DNA from: an uncultured Chloroflexales bacterium
GTDB taxonomy: Bacteria > Chloroflexota > Chloroflexia > Chloroflexales > Chloroflexaceae
Assembly (NCBI GenBank): GCA_937902315.1
Contig: CALGUG010000028.1
Span: 62,001-126,000, forward strand
Reading direction: 5' to 3'
DNA length: 64,000 nt
Numbering within the stretch: position 1 is the stretch's first letter; every line of letters starts with the position of its first letter. The notes beneath the pieces are model-generated. The model was not told where the DNA came from. It saw nothing but the letters and a program-made list of their open reading frames with translations, and searched no databases. Positions 35,158 through 43,273 of the stretch are shown here, piece after piece. The position numbers and the translations under genes are program-made.

Positions 35158-35190
35158 ATGACTCTGCTAGTTGTCATTCTCTGTGCCTAA
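35158..35190 (+). CDS. Leader peptide MTLLVVILCA upstream of the ABC-F gene
   Basis: Ten codons from ATG to TAA, with an unusually strong ribosome site AAGGAGGA at 35141-35148. Very hydrophobic, ending ILCA. It lies about 55 nt after the -10 box and about 130 nt before an intrinsic terminator that precedes the ABC-F gene. This order is that of known leader-peptide attenuators of antibiotic-resistance ABC-F genes. Expression is not shown; the claim rests on position and the ribosome site. Confidence 0.6.
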   Translation: MTLLVVILCA

Positions 35191-35318
35191 CAGGAACGAC
35201 ACTACCTGGGCTTCGTGCGCCTTTTTTCCAGGAGTTTCAACAACCATAAATCGATGATTCGAATAGTTCAAGCATCTTTGTTTCGAATTTTCATGTGCTA
35301 GACACATGTGCTTGATAT

Positions 35319-35353
35319 GCCGTGGCGCGGGCGATCCGCGCCACGGCTTTTTG
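35319..35353 (+). terminator. Leader terminator (candidate attenuator) of the ABC-F gene
   Basis: Perfect 11-bp GC-rich stem GCCGTGGCGCG / CGCGCCACGGC, loop GGCGATC, then TTTTTG. It ends 19 nt before the ABC-F start and leaves the GGGAGGGG ribosome site free. A small hairpin CATGTG-CTAGA-CACATG lies just upstream (35293-35308). Confidence 0.8.
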
Positions 35354-35371
35354 CGTTTAGGGAGGGGAATT

Positions 35372-37042
35372 ATGCCAGTTCTTTCGATCCACAATCTTGG
35401 CAAATACTTTGGAGCAGATTTTATCTTCGGCAATGTTAGCTTTCAGGTCGAGCGCGGCGAGAAGGTCGCGCTGGTCGGTATGAACGGCGCGGGCAAAAGT
35501 ACGATTCTCAAGATCGTTGCGGGCCTCGAGAGCGCCGATAGTGGCAAGGTTCATCTGGCGCGCGGCACCCGTCTCGCCTATCTCTCTCAGCAGAGCCAGT
35601 TCAGCGGCGAGTTGACGCTTTGGGAGGAGATGGAGGCTGCATTGGTCGAGATCAACCAACTGCGCCAAGAGCTAAACGAGCTTGAGCACGCTATTGCCGA
35701 TAGCAGCGCTCCAGATTGGCAGCAGCGCATGGATCGTTACGGCGACGCCTTGCAGCGCTTCGAGATGTTGGGCGGCTACGAGATCGAGCACCGCATCGAG
35801 CGTGTTTTGCAGGGCTTGGGTTTTGACGAAGAGCAGTATTTCGAGCCGCTCAGCAGCTTTAGCGGCGGCCAGAAGACCCGCGCGGCGCTTGCGGCTGCCC
35901 TGCTCTCTAACCCCGATCTGCTGCTTTTGGACGAGCCGACCAACCACCTCGACTTGAAGGCGGTCGAGTGGCTGGAGGAGTTTTTGAAACAGTGGCAGGG
36001 CACGCTCTTGATCGTCTCACACGACCGCTACTTCCTCGATGTAGTGACCAAGCGCACCATCGAACTAGCCAACGGCACCATCGATGGCGATTATCCCGTG
36101 CCCTACAACCACTATCTGATTCTGCGCGAGGAGCGCCGCGCCCGTCAGCTCAAAGAGTACGAGGCCCAGCAGGAGTATATCGCCAAGACCGAGGAGTATA
36201 TTCGGCGCTTCAAAAACAGCACACTTAGCGGTCAAGCGCGAGGGCGCGAGCGTCGCTTAGAGCGCTTGAAGGAAGGTTGGACGGGCGTCGACGGACGAGT
36301 CGAGCGTGTGCTCGAACCGCCCAAGGATCAGAAGAAGCTCAACTTCAAGCTGCAAAGCTCGAAGGCCAGCGGCGAGAGCGTGTTGCTGCTCGAAAAACTG
36401 GCGGCTGGTTATCCCCAGGCGAGCCACGATCCTGCGTCGCGCAACGCCATGCGCGTGCTGGTCAATCTGCCGCGCCTCGAGATTCGTCGCGGCCAGCGTG
36501 TAGCATTGATGGGCGCGAACGGCTGTGGCAAAACGACCTTGCTGCGCACCATCATCGGCGAGCTGCCCGCTCTGCGCGGCTCGATCAACCTAGGCGCCAA
36601 AGTCGAGATCAGCTACTACGCCCAAGGCCACGAACGCCTGCGCCCCGAGGCCAGCATCATCGATGAGCTGTGGCGCATTTCGCCCAAAAGCCCTGAGCTA
36701 GAGCTGCGCAATCTGTTAGGCCGCTTCCTATTCAGCGGCGACGATGTCTTCAAGCAGATCAAGACGCTCTCGGGTGGCGAACGCGCCCGCGTCGCACTGG
36801 CCCAGATGCTCTTGCTCAAGGGCAATCTGCTGGTGCTCGACGAGCCGACCAACCACCTCGATATTCCAACCGTCGAGGTCTTGGAAGAGGTTTTGGGCGA
36901 CTACGACGGCACTATGCTGTTTGTCTCGCACGACCGCAGCTTTATCGACGCGGTCGCCAACACGATCTGGATGGTCGAGAATGGCACGATCAAGCAGTTC
37001 TACGGCAACTACAGCGAATACGTAGCCAAACGCGCCGCCTGA
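35372..37042 (+). CDS. ABC-F family ATP-binding protein
   Basis: 556 aa from the ATG at 35372 (GGGAGGGG 6 nt upstream). Two ABC domains: Walker A GMNGAGKST and GANGCGKTT, signatures SFSGGQKTRAALA and LSGGERARVALAQ, Walker B LLLLDEPTNHLD and LLVLDEPTNHLD, and switch His in VSHDR of each half. A linker rich in Lys, Arg and Glu (about 230-310) separates them. No TM domain, so it acts on ribosomes rather than in transport. Could be a housekeeping translation factor or an antibiotic-protection type; the attenuator-like leader favours a ribosome-stress role. Confidence 0.95.
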   Translation: MPVLSIHNLGKYFGADFIFGNVSFQVERGEKVALVGMNGAGKSTILKIVAGLESADSGKVHLARGTRLAYLSQQSQFSGELTLWEEMEAALVEINQLRQELNELEHAIADSSAPDWQQRMDRYGDALQRFEMLGGYEIEHRIERVLQGLGFDEEQYFEPLSSFSGGQKTRAALAAALLSNPDLLLLDEPTNHLDLKAVEWLEEFLKQWQGTLLIVSHDRYFLDVVTKRTIELANGTIDGDYPVPYNHYLILREERRARQLKEYEAQQEYIAKTEEYIRRFKNSTLSGQARGRERRLERLKEGWTGVDGRVERVLEPPKDQKKLNFKLQSSKASGESVLLLEKLAAGYPQASHDPASRNAMRVLVNLPRLEIRRGQRVALMGANGCGKTTLLRTIIGELPALRGSINLGAKVEISYYAQGHERLRPEASIIDELWRISPKSPELELRNLLGRFLFSGDDVFKQIKTLSGGERARVALAQMLLLKGNLLVLDEPTNHLDIPTVEVLEEVLGDYDGTMLFVSHDRSFIDAVANTIWMVENGTIKQFYGNYSEYVAKRAA

Positions 37043-37079
37043 TAGCCTAAGCGCTCGTGTCCTGCTTTCATCTCCATCA

Positions 37080-37145
37080 GGCGTAGAGGCGGCTAGCTCC
37101 CATTCGGCTTCTAGCGCGTCCGCCTCCGGCTACTAAACAGGGCTA
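37080..37145 (+). repeat. Core dispersed repeat, copy 10
   Basis: CCCATTCGGCTTCTAGCGCG then TCCGCCTCCGGCTACTAA. Just downstream of the ABC-F gene; a partial CCCTCTCCCGCACTGCGGG block like the MITE-like centre follows at 37150-37195. Confidence 0.8.
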
Positions 37146-37149
37146 GCCA

Positions 37150-37197
37150 CCCTCACCCCCCGACCCCCTCTCCCGCACTGCGGGCGAGGGGCGCGCG
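37150..37197 (-). repeat. Isolated CCCTCTCCCGCACTGCGGGCGAGGG hairpin block
   Basis: CCCTCACCCCCCGACCCCCT followed by CTCCCGCACTGCGGGCGAG; the same block forms part of both MITE-like copies. Here the rest of the element is absent. Confidence 0.65.
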
Positions 37198-37344
37198 GCT
37201 ATCCCTGAGCCAAAGGCGGGGTAAAAGGTTTGCCAGATCTCTGGCCCAAATAAGACAGTGTTTGGCCTGCACCTTGCCGTAGGGGCCGATTATATATCGG
37301 CCCTTCAAACATTTCTCAATCAGGGAAGATCGCTCTACAATCAT

Positions 37345-37610
37345 CAAAAAACTCTGTGCCTCTCGTGCCTCGTGTGGTGAATTGCGTTCGGTGTCTCGTG
37401 TGGTGAATACAAGCCGTCCAAGAACCTGTAAGCTGGGCGCGCAGCGCACTGCTGACAGGTCAACGCCAAGGACCTCAGTCTACTTATCCTCCTCAGGTTT
37501 AGGCATGCTACTCTTGTGTGGCGAATAGCAGCTTCCTTTTCGGGTGGGATGTTGGTAGCCGTAGGCGGACGCGCTAAGGAACGCATGGGAGCGAGAAACT
37601 TTACCGCCAG
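37345..37610 (-). repeat. Composite repeat of about 250 bp, copy B (contains core copy 11)
   Basis: Inverted relative to 23963-24212, with the same blocks: CTGGCGGTAAAGTTTCTCGC, core, GCTATTCGCCACACAAGAG, GAGGTCCTTGGCGTTGACC, CCCAGCTTACAGGTTC and the CACCACACGAGACACC tail, here partly duplicated in tandem. Lies in the 37043-37936 gap, which holds no gene. Confidence 0.85.
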
Positions 37611-37701
37611 CGTTAAAAACAAGATCTGTCGTTCTGGCAGCCCTTTTAGGTCGCAGATTTACCCAAAAACTGGTTTCGACAGTCTTAGCCAAGCTATTCA
37701 T

Positions 37702-37726
37702 GTACCCTCCGACAGGCTCAGGGTAC
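37702..37726. repeat. REP-like hairpin, copy 3
   Basis: GTACCCT-CCGACAGGCTC-AGGGTAC, 7-bp perfect arms. Confidence 0.75.
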
Positions 37727-37936
37727 GTCTCGGTACAGCTCTCTAAAAGGCGCAGTGTCTCGACTCAGTGCCTCTGAGTCTCGCGTGGTGAATACAAAAC
37801 AGTGCCTAATCATTCAAGCACGAATCAGACCTTGTGTCCTAGACTCAGGCGCACTTCTATGGTACCATCCAAGGCGTATCAATTCTTGGCGATCTTGCGT
37901 CAGTAGATCAATAAAATCACTATTTTAGAGGGTATC

Positions 37937-38989
37937 ATGTCGAAAATTCGTGTAGGCGTTCTGGGTGCCACAGGCATGGTAGGCCAGCGATTCATTCAAC
38001 TGCTGGAGAACCACCCGTGGTTTGAAGTTACGGCTTTGGTTGGTAGCGAGCGTAGCGCAGGCAAGCGCTACGGCGATGTTGCGCATTGGGTGCTGCCCGG
38101 CGGCGTGCCCGATAGCGTGCGCGACACTGTGGTTTTGTCTGAAAACGAGACCCTCGATACCCCGCTGATTTTTTCTGCCTTACCCAGTTCTGTTGCTACC
38201 GAAACTGAACTCAAACTCGCCGCCGCAGGACATATCGTCTGTTCCAACGCTAGCTCGCACCGTATGGCGCCCGACGTGCCGCTGTTGGTGCCAGAGGTAA
38301 ACCCCGATCACCTCGATCTGATCCCTATTCAGCGCAAAAACCGCAACTGGAGCGGCGCGCTGGTCACCAACCCGAACTGTACTTCTACGCCGATCGCCAT
38401 GGCCTTCCGCCCGCTGCACGACGCGATCGGAATCGATAAAGCCTTAGTGGTCAGTATGCAGGCCCTTTCGGGCGCGGGCTATCCGGGCGTACCCAGCATC
38501 GACGCCTTAGACAACGTTGTGCCCTACATCGGTGGCGAAGAGAGCAAAGTTGAGAGCGAGCCACAGAAGATGCTCGGCGTCTTCAACGGCCAAGGCGTCG
38601 AAGATGCCAGCTTTGTGATCAGCGCCCACTGTAACCGCGTTGCCGTCGCCGATGGTCACACCGAGTGTATCTCGCTCAGCTTCAAGCGCCAAACCAGCGT
38701 TGAAGAGATCCGCGAGCTGCTGCGTCAGTGGCGCGGCCAACCCCAAGAGTTGAGCCTGCCCAGCGCTCCGCCCCAGCCCGTAGTCGTGCTCGATGCGCCC
38801 GACCGACCTCAGCCCCGCCTCGACCGCGATCTCGGCAAGGGTATGTCGACAGTGGTGGGCCGCATTCGCCCCTGCTCCATCCTTGAATACAAGTTTGTGG
38901 CTCTGGCCCACAACACCATTCGCGGCGCCGCTGGCGGCTCGATCTTGAATGCCGAGCTGATGGTTGCTCAAGGCTTAATTTCGCGCTAA
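37937..38989 (+). CDS. asd: Aspartate-semialdehyde dehydrogenase
   Basis: 350 aa. Converts aspartyl phosphate to aspartate semialdehyde for Lys, Met, Thr and peptidoglycan precursor synthesis. NADP-binding GVLGATGMVGQRFI at about 7-20, SALPSSVATE, active-site Cys in VTNPNCTSTP (about 155), SMQALSGAGYPGV, and the His/Arg of ISAHCNRV. The layout is that of the archaeal/yeast-type branch. GAGGG lies 6 nt upstream of the ATG. Monocistronic, between a repeat-rich gap and a bidirectional terminator. Confidence 0.95.
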   Translation: MSKIRVGVLGATGMVGQRFIQLLENHPWFEVTALVGSERSAGKRYGDVAHWVLPGGVPDSVRDTVVLSENETLDTPLIFSALPSSVATETELKLAAAGHIVCSNASSHRMAPDVPLLVPEVNPDHLDLIPIQRKNRNWSGALVTNPNCTSTPIAMAFRPLHDAIGIDKALVVSMQALSGAGYPGVPSIDALDNVVPYIGGEESKVESEPQKMLGVFNGQGVEDASFVISAHCNRVAVADGHTECISLSFKRQTSVEEIRELLRQWRGQPQELSLPSAPPQPVVVLDAPDRPQPRLDRDLGKGMSTVVGRIRPCSILEYKFVALAHNTIRGAAGGSILNAELMVAQGLISR

Positions 38990-39005
38990 ATTGGCTGTAT
39001 TCGAT

Positions 39006-39042
39006 ACAAAAGCCTCCCTTCAAATTGAGGGGAGGCTTTTGT
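39006..39042. terminator. Bidirectional terminator between asd and translin-like gene
   Basis: ACAAAAGCCTCCC / GGGAGGCTTTTGT, perfect 13-bp arms with loop of 11 nt; A and T tracts on both sides. Confidence 0.85.
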
Positions 39043-39064
39043 AATACAAGCATCTACACAAGAG

Positions 39065-39712
39065 CTATTTCTGGAGGGAGTTTTCCTTTTGGAGAGAGCT
39101 TTCCAACGAAGTGATGGCCTGCATCAGCTGTTCTTGGCGCATGGCCGTCACCATATCGCCGCGTGTACGTTCTAAAACCGCTCGTAATGCGTCGGTGGTA
39201 CGGCGCAAACCGCCCGTGATCGCCTCGGGATAGTCGACCGTGATCAGCAGGCTGTAGGCGTCGTCCATCAGGCTCAAGAGTCGCTCGCCCCGTTCAACTT
39301 GGCCGTGGCGCAAGCCATCTAAGATGGCGCGGCGAAGCTCGCTGGCCGCTTCCGCCAACCCGTTCAGATAGGCGGCTGGCTCGACCTGCAAGTCGTCGGC
39401 GCTCGGCGGCGGCTCGTCGCGCAAAAAGGCATAGACCAACGAGGCTTCGGCATACTCTTTGAGCGCATCTTGGGTATAGCCTGAAAAGAGCAGATCAGGA
39501 TAGTTGGCCACTGCATCGCGCAACTCGTGAACGATCTCAGCGGCCTTATCCAAGAGCTTCTGCGCTTCTTCAAAATCGGATCGGTGAGCGGCTCGGATCG
39601 AATTTGCGCATTGGCGCACAAGCGCGCGCGCCGAGGTGATCGCTTGTTCGCGCGCGCGGTGTCGAACTTCAATCCATTCGGTTGCAGCCGCAACATGTTC
39701 TGCTAAATTCAA
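39065..39712 (-). CDS. Translin family protein
   Basis: 215 aa, TTG start with GGAG 8 nt upstream overlapping the preceding stop codon. All-helical, with the translin pattern: REQAITSARALVRQCANSIR, HRSDFEEAQKLLDKAAEIVH, LKEYAEASLVYAFLRDE, YLNGLAEAASELRRAILDGL, and the C-terminal DYPEAITGGLRRTTDALRAV with LERTRGD. Length is near that of eukaryotic translin (about 228). Known family members bind nucleic acid; TRAX-type members are RNases. Last gene of a minus-strand operon with two membrane proteins; whether it binds RNA here is unknown. Confidence 0.85.
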   Translation of the reverse strand: MNLAEHVAAATEWIEVRHRAREQAITSARALVRQCANSIRAAHRSDFEEAQKLLDKAAEIVHELRDAVANYPDLLFSGYTQDALKEYAEASLVYAFLRDEPPPSADDLQVEPAAYLNGLAEAASELRRAILDGLRHGQVERGERLLSLMDDAYSLLITVDYPEAITGGLRRTTDALRAVLERTRGDMVTAMRQEQLMQAITSLESSLQKENSLQK

Positions 39713-39724
39713 TGTTTTTCTCCA

Positions 39725-41782
39725 CTAGAAGGGTTCTGGTGGCGCAACATTCAGTGCTAGAGCGTTGGCCCACATCACGATTGTGCCCCACGAAACAAAT
39801 GCCCCCATTAGGAGTACCACTACTTTACCTGCTATACCGTAGCGCCAGATCCGATCGAAGATCGGCGCTGCAGCAAGCGAAACCGCCCAGATCGAGAACA
39901 TCAGGAAGCGGGTGGTTAAAGTCGAGCGCGTAATAAAGGGCAAAACTGCTTGGCTAAGACTTGTTAAAAAGGTTAACACAATCAGGCCGATCAGTACAGT
40001 TCGCAGGTCGATATCCATGAACTTCCCAAAACGCCGATTGAGCAACCAGCTCGCTACTGCAACGATTGCTAGCAAAAACGGGAAGAAACCATAATGCATC
40101 AAGATCCCGTCTTCCCACAAGTGGCGCCACGACTCGGCACGGCTTACGGGTTGGCGACCTGTCACCTCTAGCAAACCTACCGTTGCAACCCCAGTTACTT
40201 GTTCCCAAATCAAGCCGAAAAAGGCGCTGTAGTAGATCGCTGCCGCCGTTAGCCCACCGAGCACAAACACACCACAGACCTGTAAGGCCGTGCGACGGTG
40301 AGGTGTATTCCAACAGCAAACCAGCAACATTGGGACCGCCATAGCGATCAAGGTCACATTGTTAAGGAAGAAGCCAGTGTGGCCGAGATAGACCCAACAC
40401 TGCACTAAGATCAGCAGGCTCCAGATAAATGGCTTATCGAGTGGCGACGCTTTGCCATTGTGCGGCCAGCAAAAGATCAGGAGCGTCCAGAGTAACAGCG
40501 TGGCCCATTGGGTGAAGAGATGGGTCTCGAAGGCAAACCAGGTGGTCATATAGCCGCCCGCCATAATCGCGTACAGCCCGCCACCGATCACCCCGATCCG
40601 CAAGCTCCCCAAGGCCCGTGCTCCCAACAGCGCAATCAAGAGCGGGGTCGTAGCCTCAAGCAGGGCCATCAAAAATTCAAAGATAACCCAAGTCGGTATA
40701 CCCGTCAGCGATAGGGGTGCCAACGCGATGTACATGCCGCTCGGGAAGGGGAAGGGCAGACCACGGTGGGCCGCCATAATATTGACGCTTCCGCTAATCG
40801 TGCGGATAAAACGGTGCCAATGCAGGCTAAGGTCGCCATACATCGAGCTGGGGTAGAGCCGCCCGCCGTACTTGAGCACAAATGAGGCGACCATTATTAA
40901 GATCAGCCAGCGCACATAGACCGGATTCGGCTCGATATCCAAGGCTCGCAAGAGCTTCGGTACAAAGTACTGCAATAGCACCGTTAAGAGCAGACCCCAG
41001 GCGCAGCCCAAGAGCAGGGCGCGGTTGCCCAAACCGAGGTAGGCTGGCACAATGAGAGTCGCCCACATGGGCACTACGACCAAGGGCAATAACAACACAA
41101 ACAGGCTCTTGGGGCTGAAACCGAGCCAACGTCCCGTCGGCCAAGCACACACCAGCACCAACAGCCAGCTCAGCAACACCGGCCAATAGGGCATACGCGC
41201 CCCAAATGAGCCCCAACCGCGCAAAGATACATCGCCGATCGCCACGCCCAATTGGCTGCGCGAGTCACCTTTGATCCGCCATGGCTCGCTCTGGATAATC
41301 AGATCAAGGTCGCCGGACGACATCCAGCTTTCCGGCACTAAAATCCGATAGTGCGCTCGTTCTTGGCGCAAGGTGAAGCTCATCATCTGCTGGTTGATCT
41401 CTAGGTTCAATACGGTGGGGCGTTCGGGATCGATAAATTGGGCGCGATGGGCCAGCAATTCAAACTCCAGCCCGATATGTTGAGCGCCGACACCCGGAAA
41501 GACGAGCCGACCATGCTCTTTCGACCAACGAAATTCATGCTCTCCTTGCTGCTCTGGAGCATAAAAGTCGAAGGTAAAGGCATTGGCGCGGTCGTAGCCA
41601 TCGTCGGAACCAAGATTGATCGTTTTGCTAAAGCCAGCTTGAGAGGCGCTTACAAATAGCAGCACTAACAAGCCAAGCAAGACCAAAAAGCGCCAATCGG
41701 CAAAGAAATAGGCGAGCCTTTGAGTCTGCTGAGCCGAGCGAGAGAGTGTTGCACCTTGTGAAGCACGAGTGGTTTGTATCAT
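39725..41782 (-). CDS. Polytopic GT-C-like membrane protein (predicted glycosyltransferase)
   Basis: 685 aa. N-terminal TM (about 31-48), extracytoplasmic beta-rich segment with SLRGWGSFGARMPYWPVLLS at its end, then about 11 TM segments. SSMYGDLSLHWHRF near 330 resembles the acidic loop of GT-C enzymes and aligns in position with the IND IGLHANN loop of the 687-aa protein at 5777-7840; LPFPFPSGMYIALAPL parallels PSPYPPGSYLLLLPF there. It lies 12 bp upstream of the translin-like gene and 32 bp after a flippase-like gene. Activity is inferred. Confidence 0.7.
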   Translation of the reverse strand: MIQTTRASQGATLSRSAQQTQRLAYFFADWRFLVLLGLLVLLFVSASQAGFSKTINLGSDDGYDRANAFTFDFYAPEQQGEHEFRWSKEHGRLVFPGVGAQHIGLEFELLAHRAQFIDPERPTVLNLEINQQMMSFTLRQERAHYRILVPESWMSSGDLDLIIQSEPWRIKGDSRSQLGVAIGDVSLRGWGSFGARMPYWPVLLSWLLVLVCAWPTGRWLGFSPKSLFVLLLPLVVVPMWATLIVPAYLGLGNRALLLGCAWGLLLTVLLQYFVPKLLRALDIEPNPVYVRWLILIMVASFVLKYGGRLYPSSMYGDLSLHWHRFIRTISGSVNIMAAHRGLPFPFPSGMYIALAPLSLTGIPTWVIFEFLMALLEATTPLLIALLGARALGSLRIGVIGGGLYAIMAGGYMTTWFAFETHLFTQWATLLLWTLLIFCWPHNGKASPLDKPFIWSLLILVQCWVYLGHTGFFLNNVTLIAMAVPMLLVCCWNTPHRRTALQVCGVFVLGGLTAAAIYYSAFFGLIWEQVTGVATVGLLEVTGRQPVSRAESWRHLWEDGILMHYGFFPFLLAIVAVASWLLNRRFGKFMDIDLRTVLIGLIVLTFLTSLSQAVLPFITRSTLTTRFLMFSIWAVSLAAAPIFDRIWRYGIAGKVVVLLMGAFVSWGTIVMWANALALNVAPPEPF

Positions 41783-41814
41783 TTGTCTAATGCCTTTATC
41801 CGTTGACCCAGGTC

Positions 41815-42789
41815 TTAGGATTTTCCAGCGAGCACAGAACGGGCTTGGTTCACACCGCCTATCAATAAAAGAATACCACCGATCAGACTGATCACAAGCC
41901 GGATACTGAAGATCAAGACCGAAAGCGCGACCGCGTTAGCTTGGCTGACGCCGATCTGGCCCAAATAGAGCACAAATACGCCTTCGCGAGCGCCCAAGTT
42001 ATTGAAGAAGAGCGGTATCAAGCCCAAAATATCGGTCAGCGGTACCATAAAGGAATAGAGCACAAAGGGCACAGCCATGCCCAAAGCCGCTCCCGCAACC
42101 ACGTGCATCGCGATCCAAGTGCTTTGGAAGACGATCGACATCGCCAACACGCCTAGCATTGTGCCGGGCGCTTGGCTGGTAGTTCCCAAAGCGTCGACCA
42201 TTTTATGCAAACCCGCGCTGAGTTTCTTGGGAAAGGGCAAACGATCGAGCATGGCGTGCATAAAGTTCGTATAGCGCATCAAGATCATAGCGACTGTGGT
42301 GGCGACAGCACAACCTAACACGATCAAAACCACTAAAAGGTTGACCTCTACATAGGCGCGGGCGAAATAAAGCGTCACACCGCCCATTACGCTCAAGGCC
42401 CAGAAACCTGTGATTCGTTCGACCAATACCGACGCAGTCGCACGCCCGTAGCTATCGATGCGCGCGCCTAGCTGAGCGGCCCGTACAGCATCGCCGCCCA
42501 CCGTAGTCGGCAGAAAGTTATTGGCGAACTGCCCGATCATATACAGATTCAACAACCAAACAAAGGGTAGTTTATGGCCTTGGGCGCGTAAAACCATCTG
42601 CCACTTAAAGGCGCTGATCGCATTGCCCAACATCTGTAGCGCCAATGCCGCGATCAATAATCCGGCACTGATGCCTTTCCAGCTCTCCCAGATCGCTCGG
42701 GGATCAACATACCAAACGAAAAAAGCTAAGAGACCGATACTCACCACAAGGCGCAGTATGGTCATAATAAGACGGCGGGAATTCTGCAT
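41815..42789 (-). CDS. Flippase-like / LPG synthase transmembrane-domain protein
   Basis: 324 aa with about 8 TM segments. The UPF0104/LPG_synthase_TM pattern is clear: GQFANNFLPTTVGGDAVRAA, SVLVERITGFWAL, and VPLTDILGLIPLFFNNLGAR with EGVFVLYLGQIGVS. It lacks the cytosolic aminoacyl-transferase domain of MprF. Family members occur with glycosyltransferases and may move lipids or lipid-linked sugars. First gene of the operon leading to the GT-C-like and translin-like genes. Confidence 0.88.
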   Translation of the reverse strand: MQNSRRLIMTILRLVVSIGLLAFFVWYVDPRAIWESWKGISAGLLIAALALQMLGNAISAFKWQMVLRAQGHKLPFVWLLNLYMIGQFANNFLPTTVGGDAVRAAQLGARIDSYGRATASVLVERITGFWALSVMGGVTLYFARAYVEVNLLVVLIVLGCAVATTVAMILMRYTNFMHAMLDRLPFPKKLSAGLHKMVDALGTTSQAPGTMLGVLAMSIVFQSTWIAMHVVAGAALGMAVPFVLYSFMVPLTDILGLIPLFFNNLGAREGVFVLYLGQIGVSQANAVALSVLIFSIRLVISLIGGILLLIGGVNQARSVLAGKS

Positions 42790-43190
42790 ACAAAACCTAA
42801 AAAACGTTGTTTAGCCTTCATTTCCAATAGATAGAATAGGGCTAACTGTATCAGAAGAAACTAGCAGCGTCAAACCTTCGCTCAGATTTGTGTATAATCA
42901 CCCCATTACCCCTTGTCCACCCTCCGCTAGCCCAGCCCTCAAACAAAAACAGAACTTTCGCAATCGTTCCCAAATCGTCCCAAGCAATTTTTTATGCAGT
43001 ATGCACAATCTTCTGCTTGTTATGCTTGTATAGAACTCACGACGTCCAGCACCTAGAGAGCTTCGATTTTGAATTTTATTCTTTACATTTATGACCGTTG
43101 CAACGCATCAATATAAGGTTAAAACGAACACAATGTATCAGTTTTTAAAGCTTAGTCACAAGCGTAACAATTTGTACAAAATGACAAGGG
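42790..43190. other. Divergent gap upstream of glnA, no gene seen
   Basis: About 400 bp, AT-rich toward the right. A TATAAT at about 42892 could be a promoter on the plus strand, but no supporting -35 is clear. No repeat core is present, unlike most long gaps here. Confidence 0.4.
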
Positions 43191-43197
43191 GGTCTGT

Positions 43198-43222
43198 TTG
43201 ACAAAAGAATTTGCAGTATAAT
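43198..43222 (+). promoter_or_regulatory. Candidate glnA promoter
   Basis: TATAAT at 43217-43222, about 50 bp before the start. TTGACA at 43198-43203 has only a 13-bp spacer, so the true -35 may be absent and an activator may be needed. Confidence 0.5.
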
Positions 43223-43273
43223 CCAAGCATTCGACCGCCTTTTATATGTAACTTTCAGATGGGATGGTTAAAG

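Noticed and set aside
42886..42897. TATAAT as start of a transcript toward glnA
   Set aside because: No -35 and over 370 bp from the gene.
43198..43203. TTGACA as the glnA -35
   Set aside because: Spacer to TATAAT is only 13 bp, outside the usual range; kept only as part of a low-confidence promoter entry.
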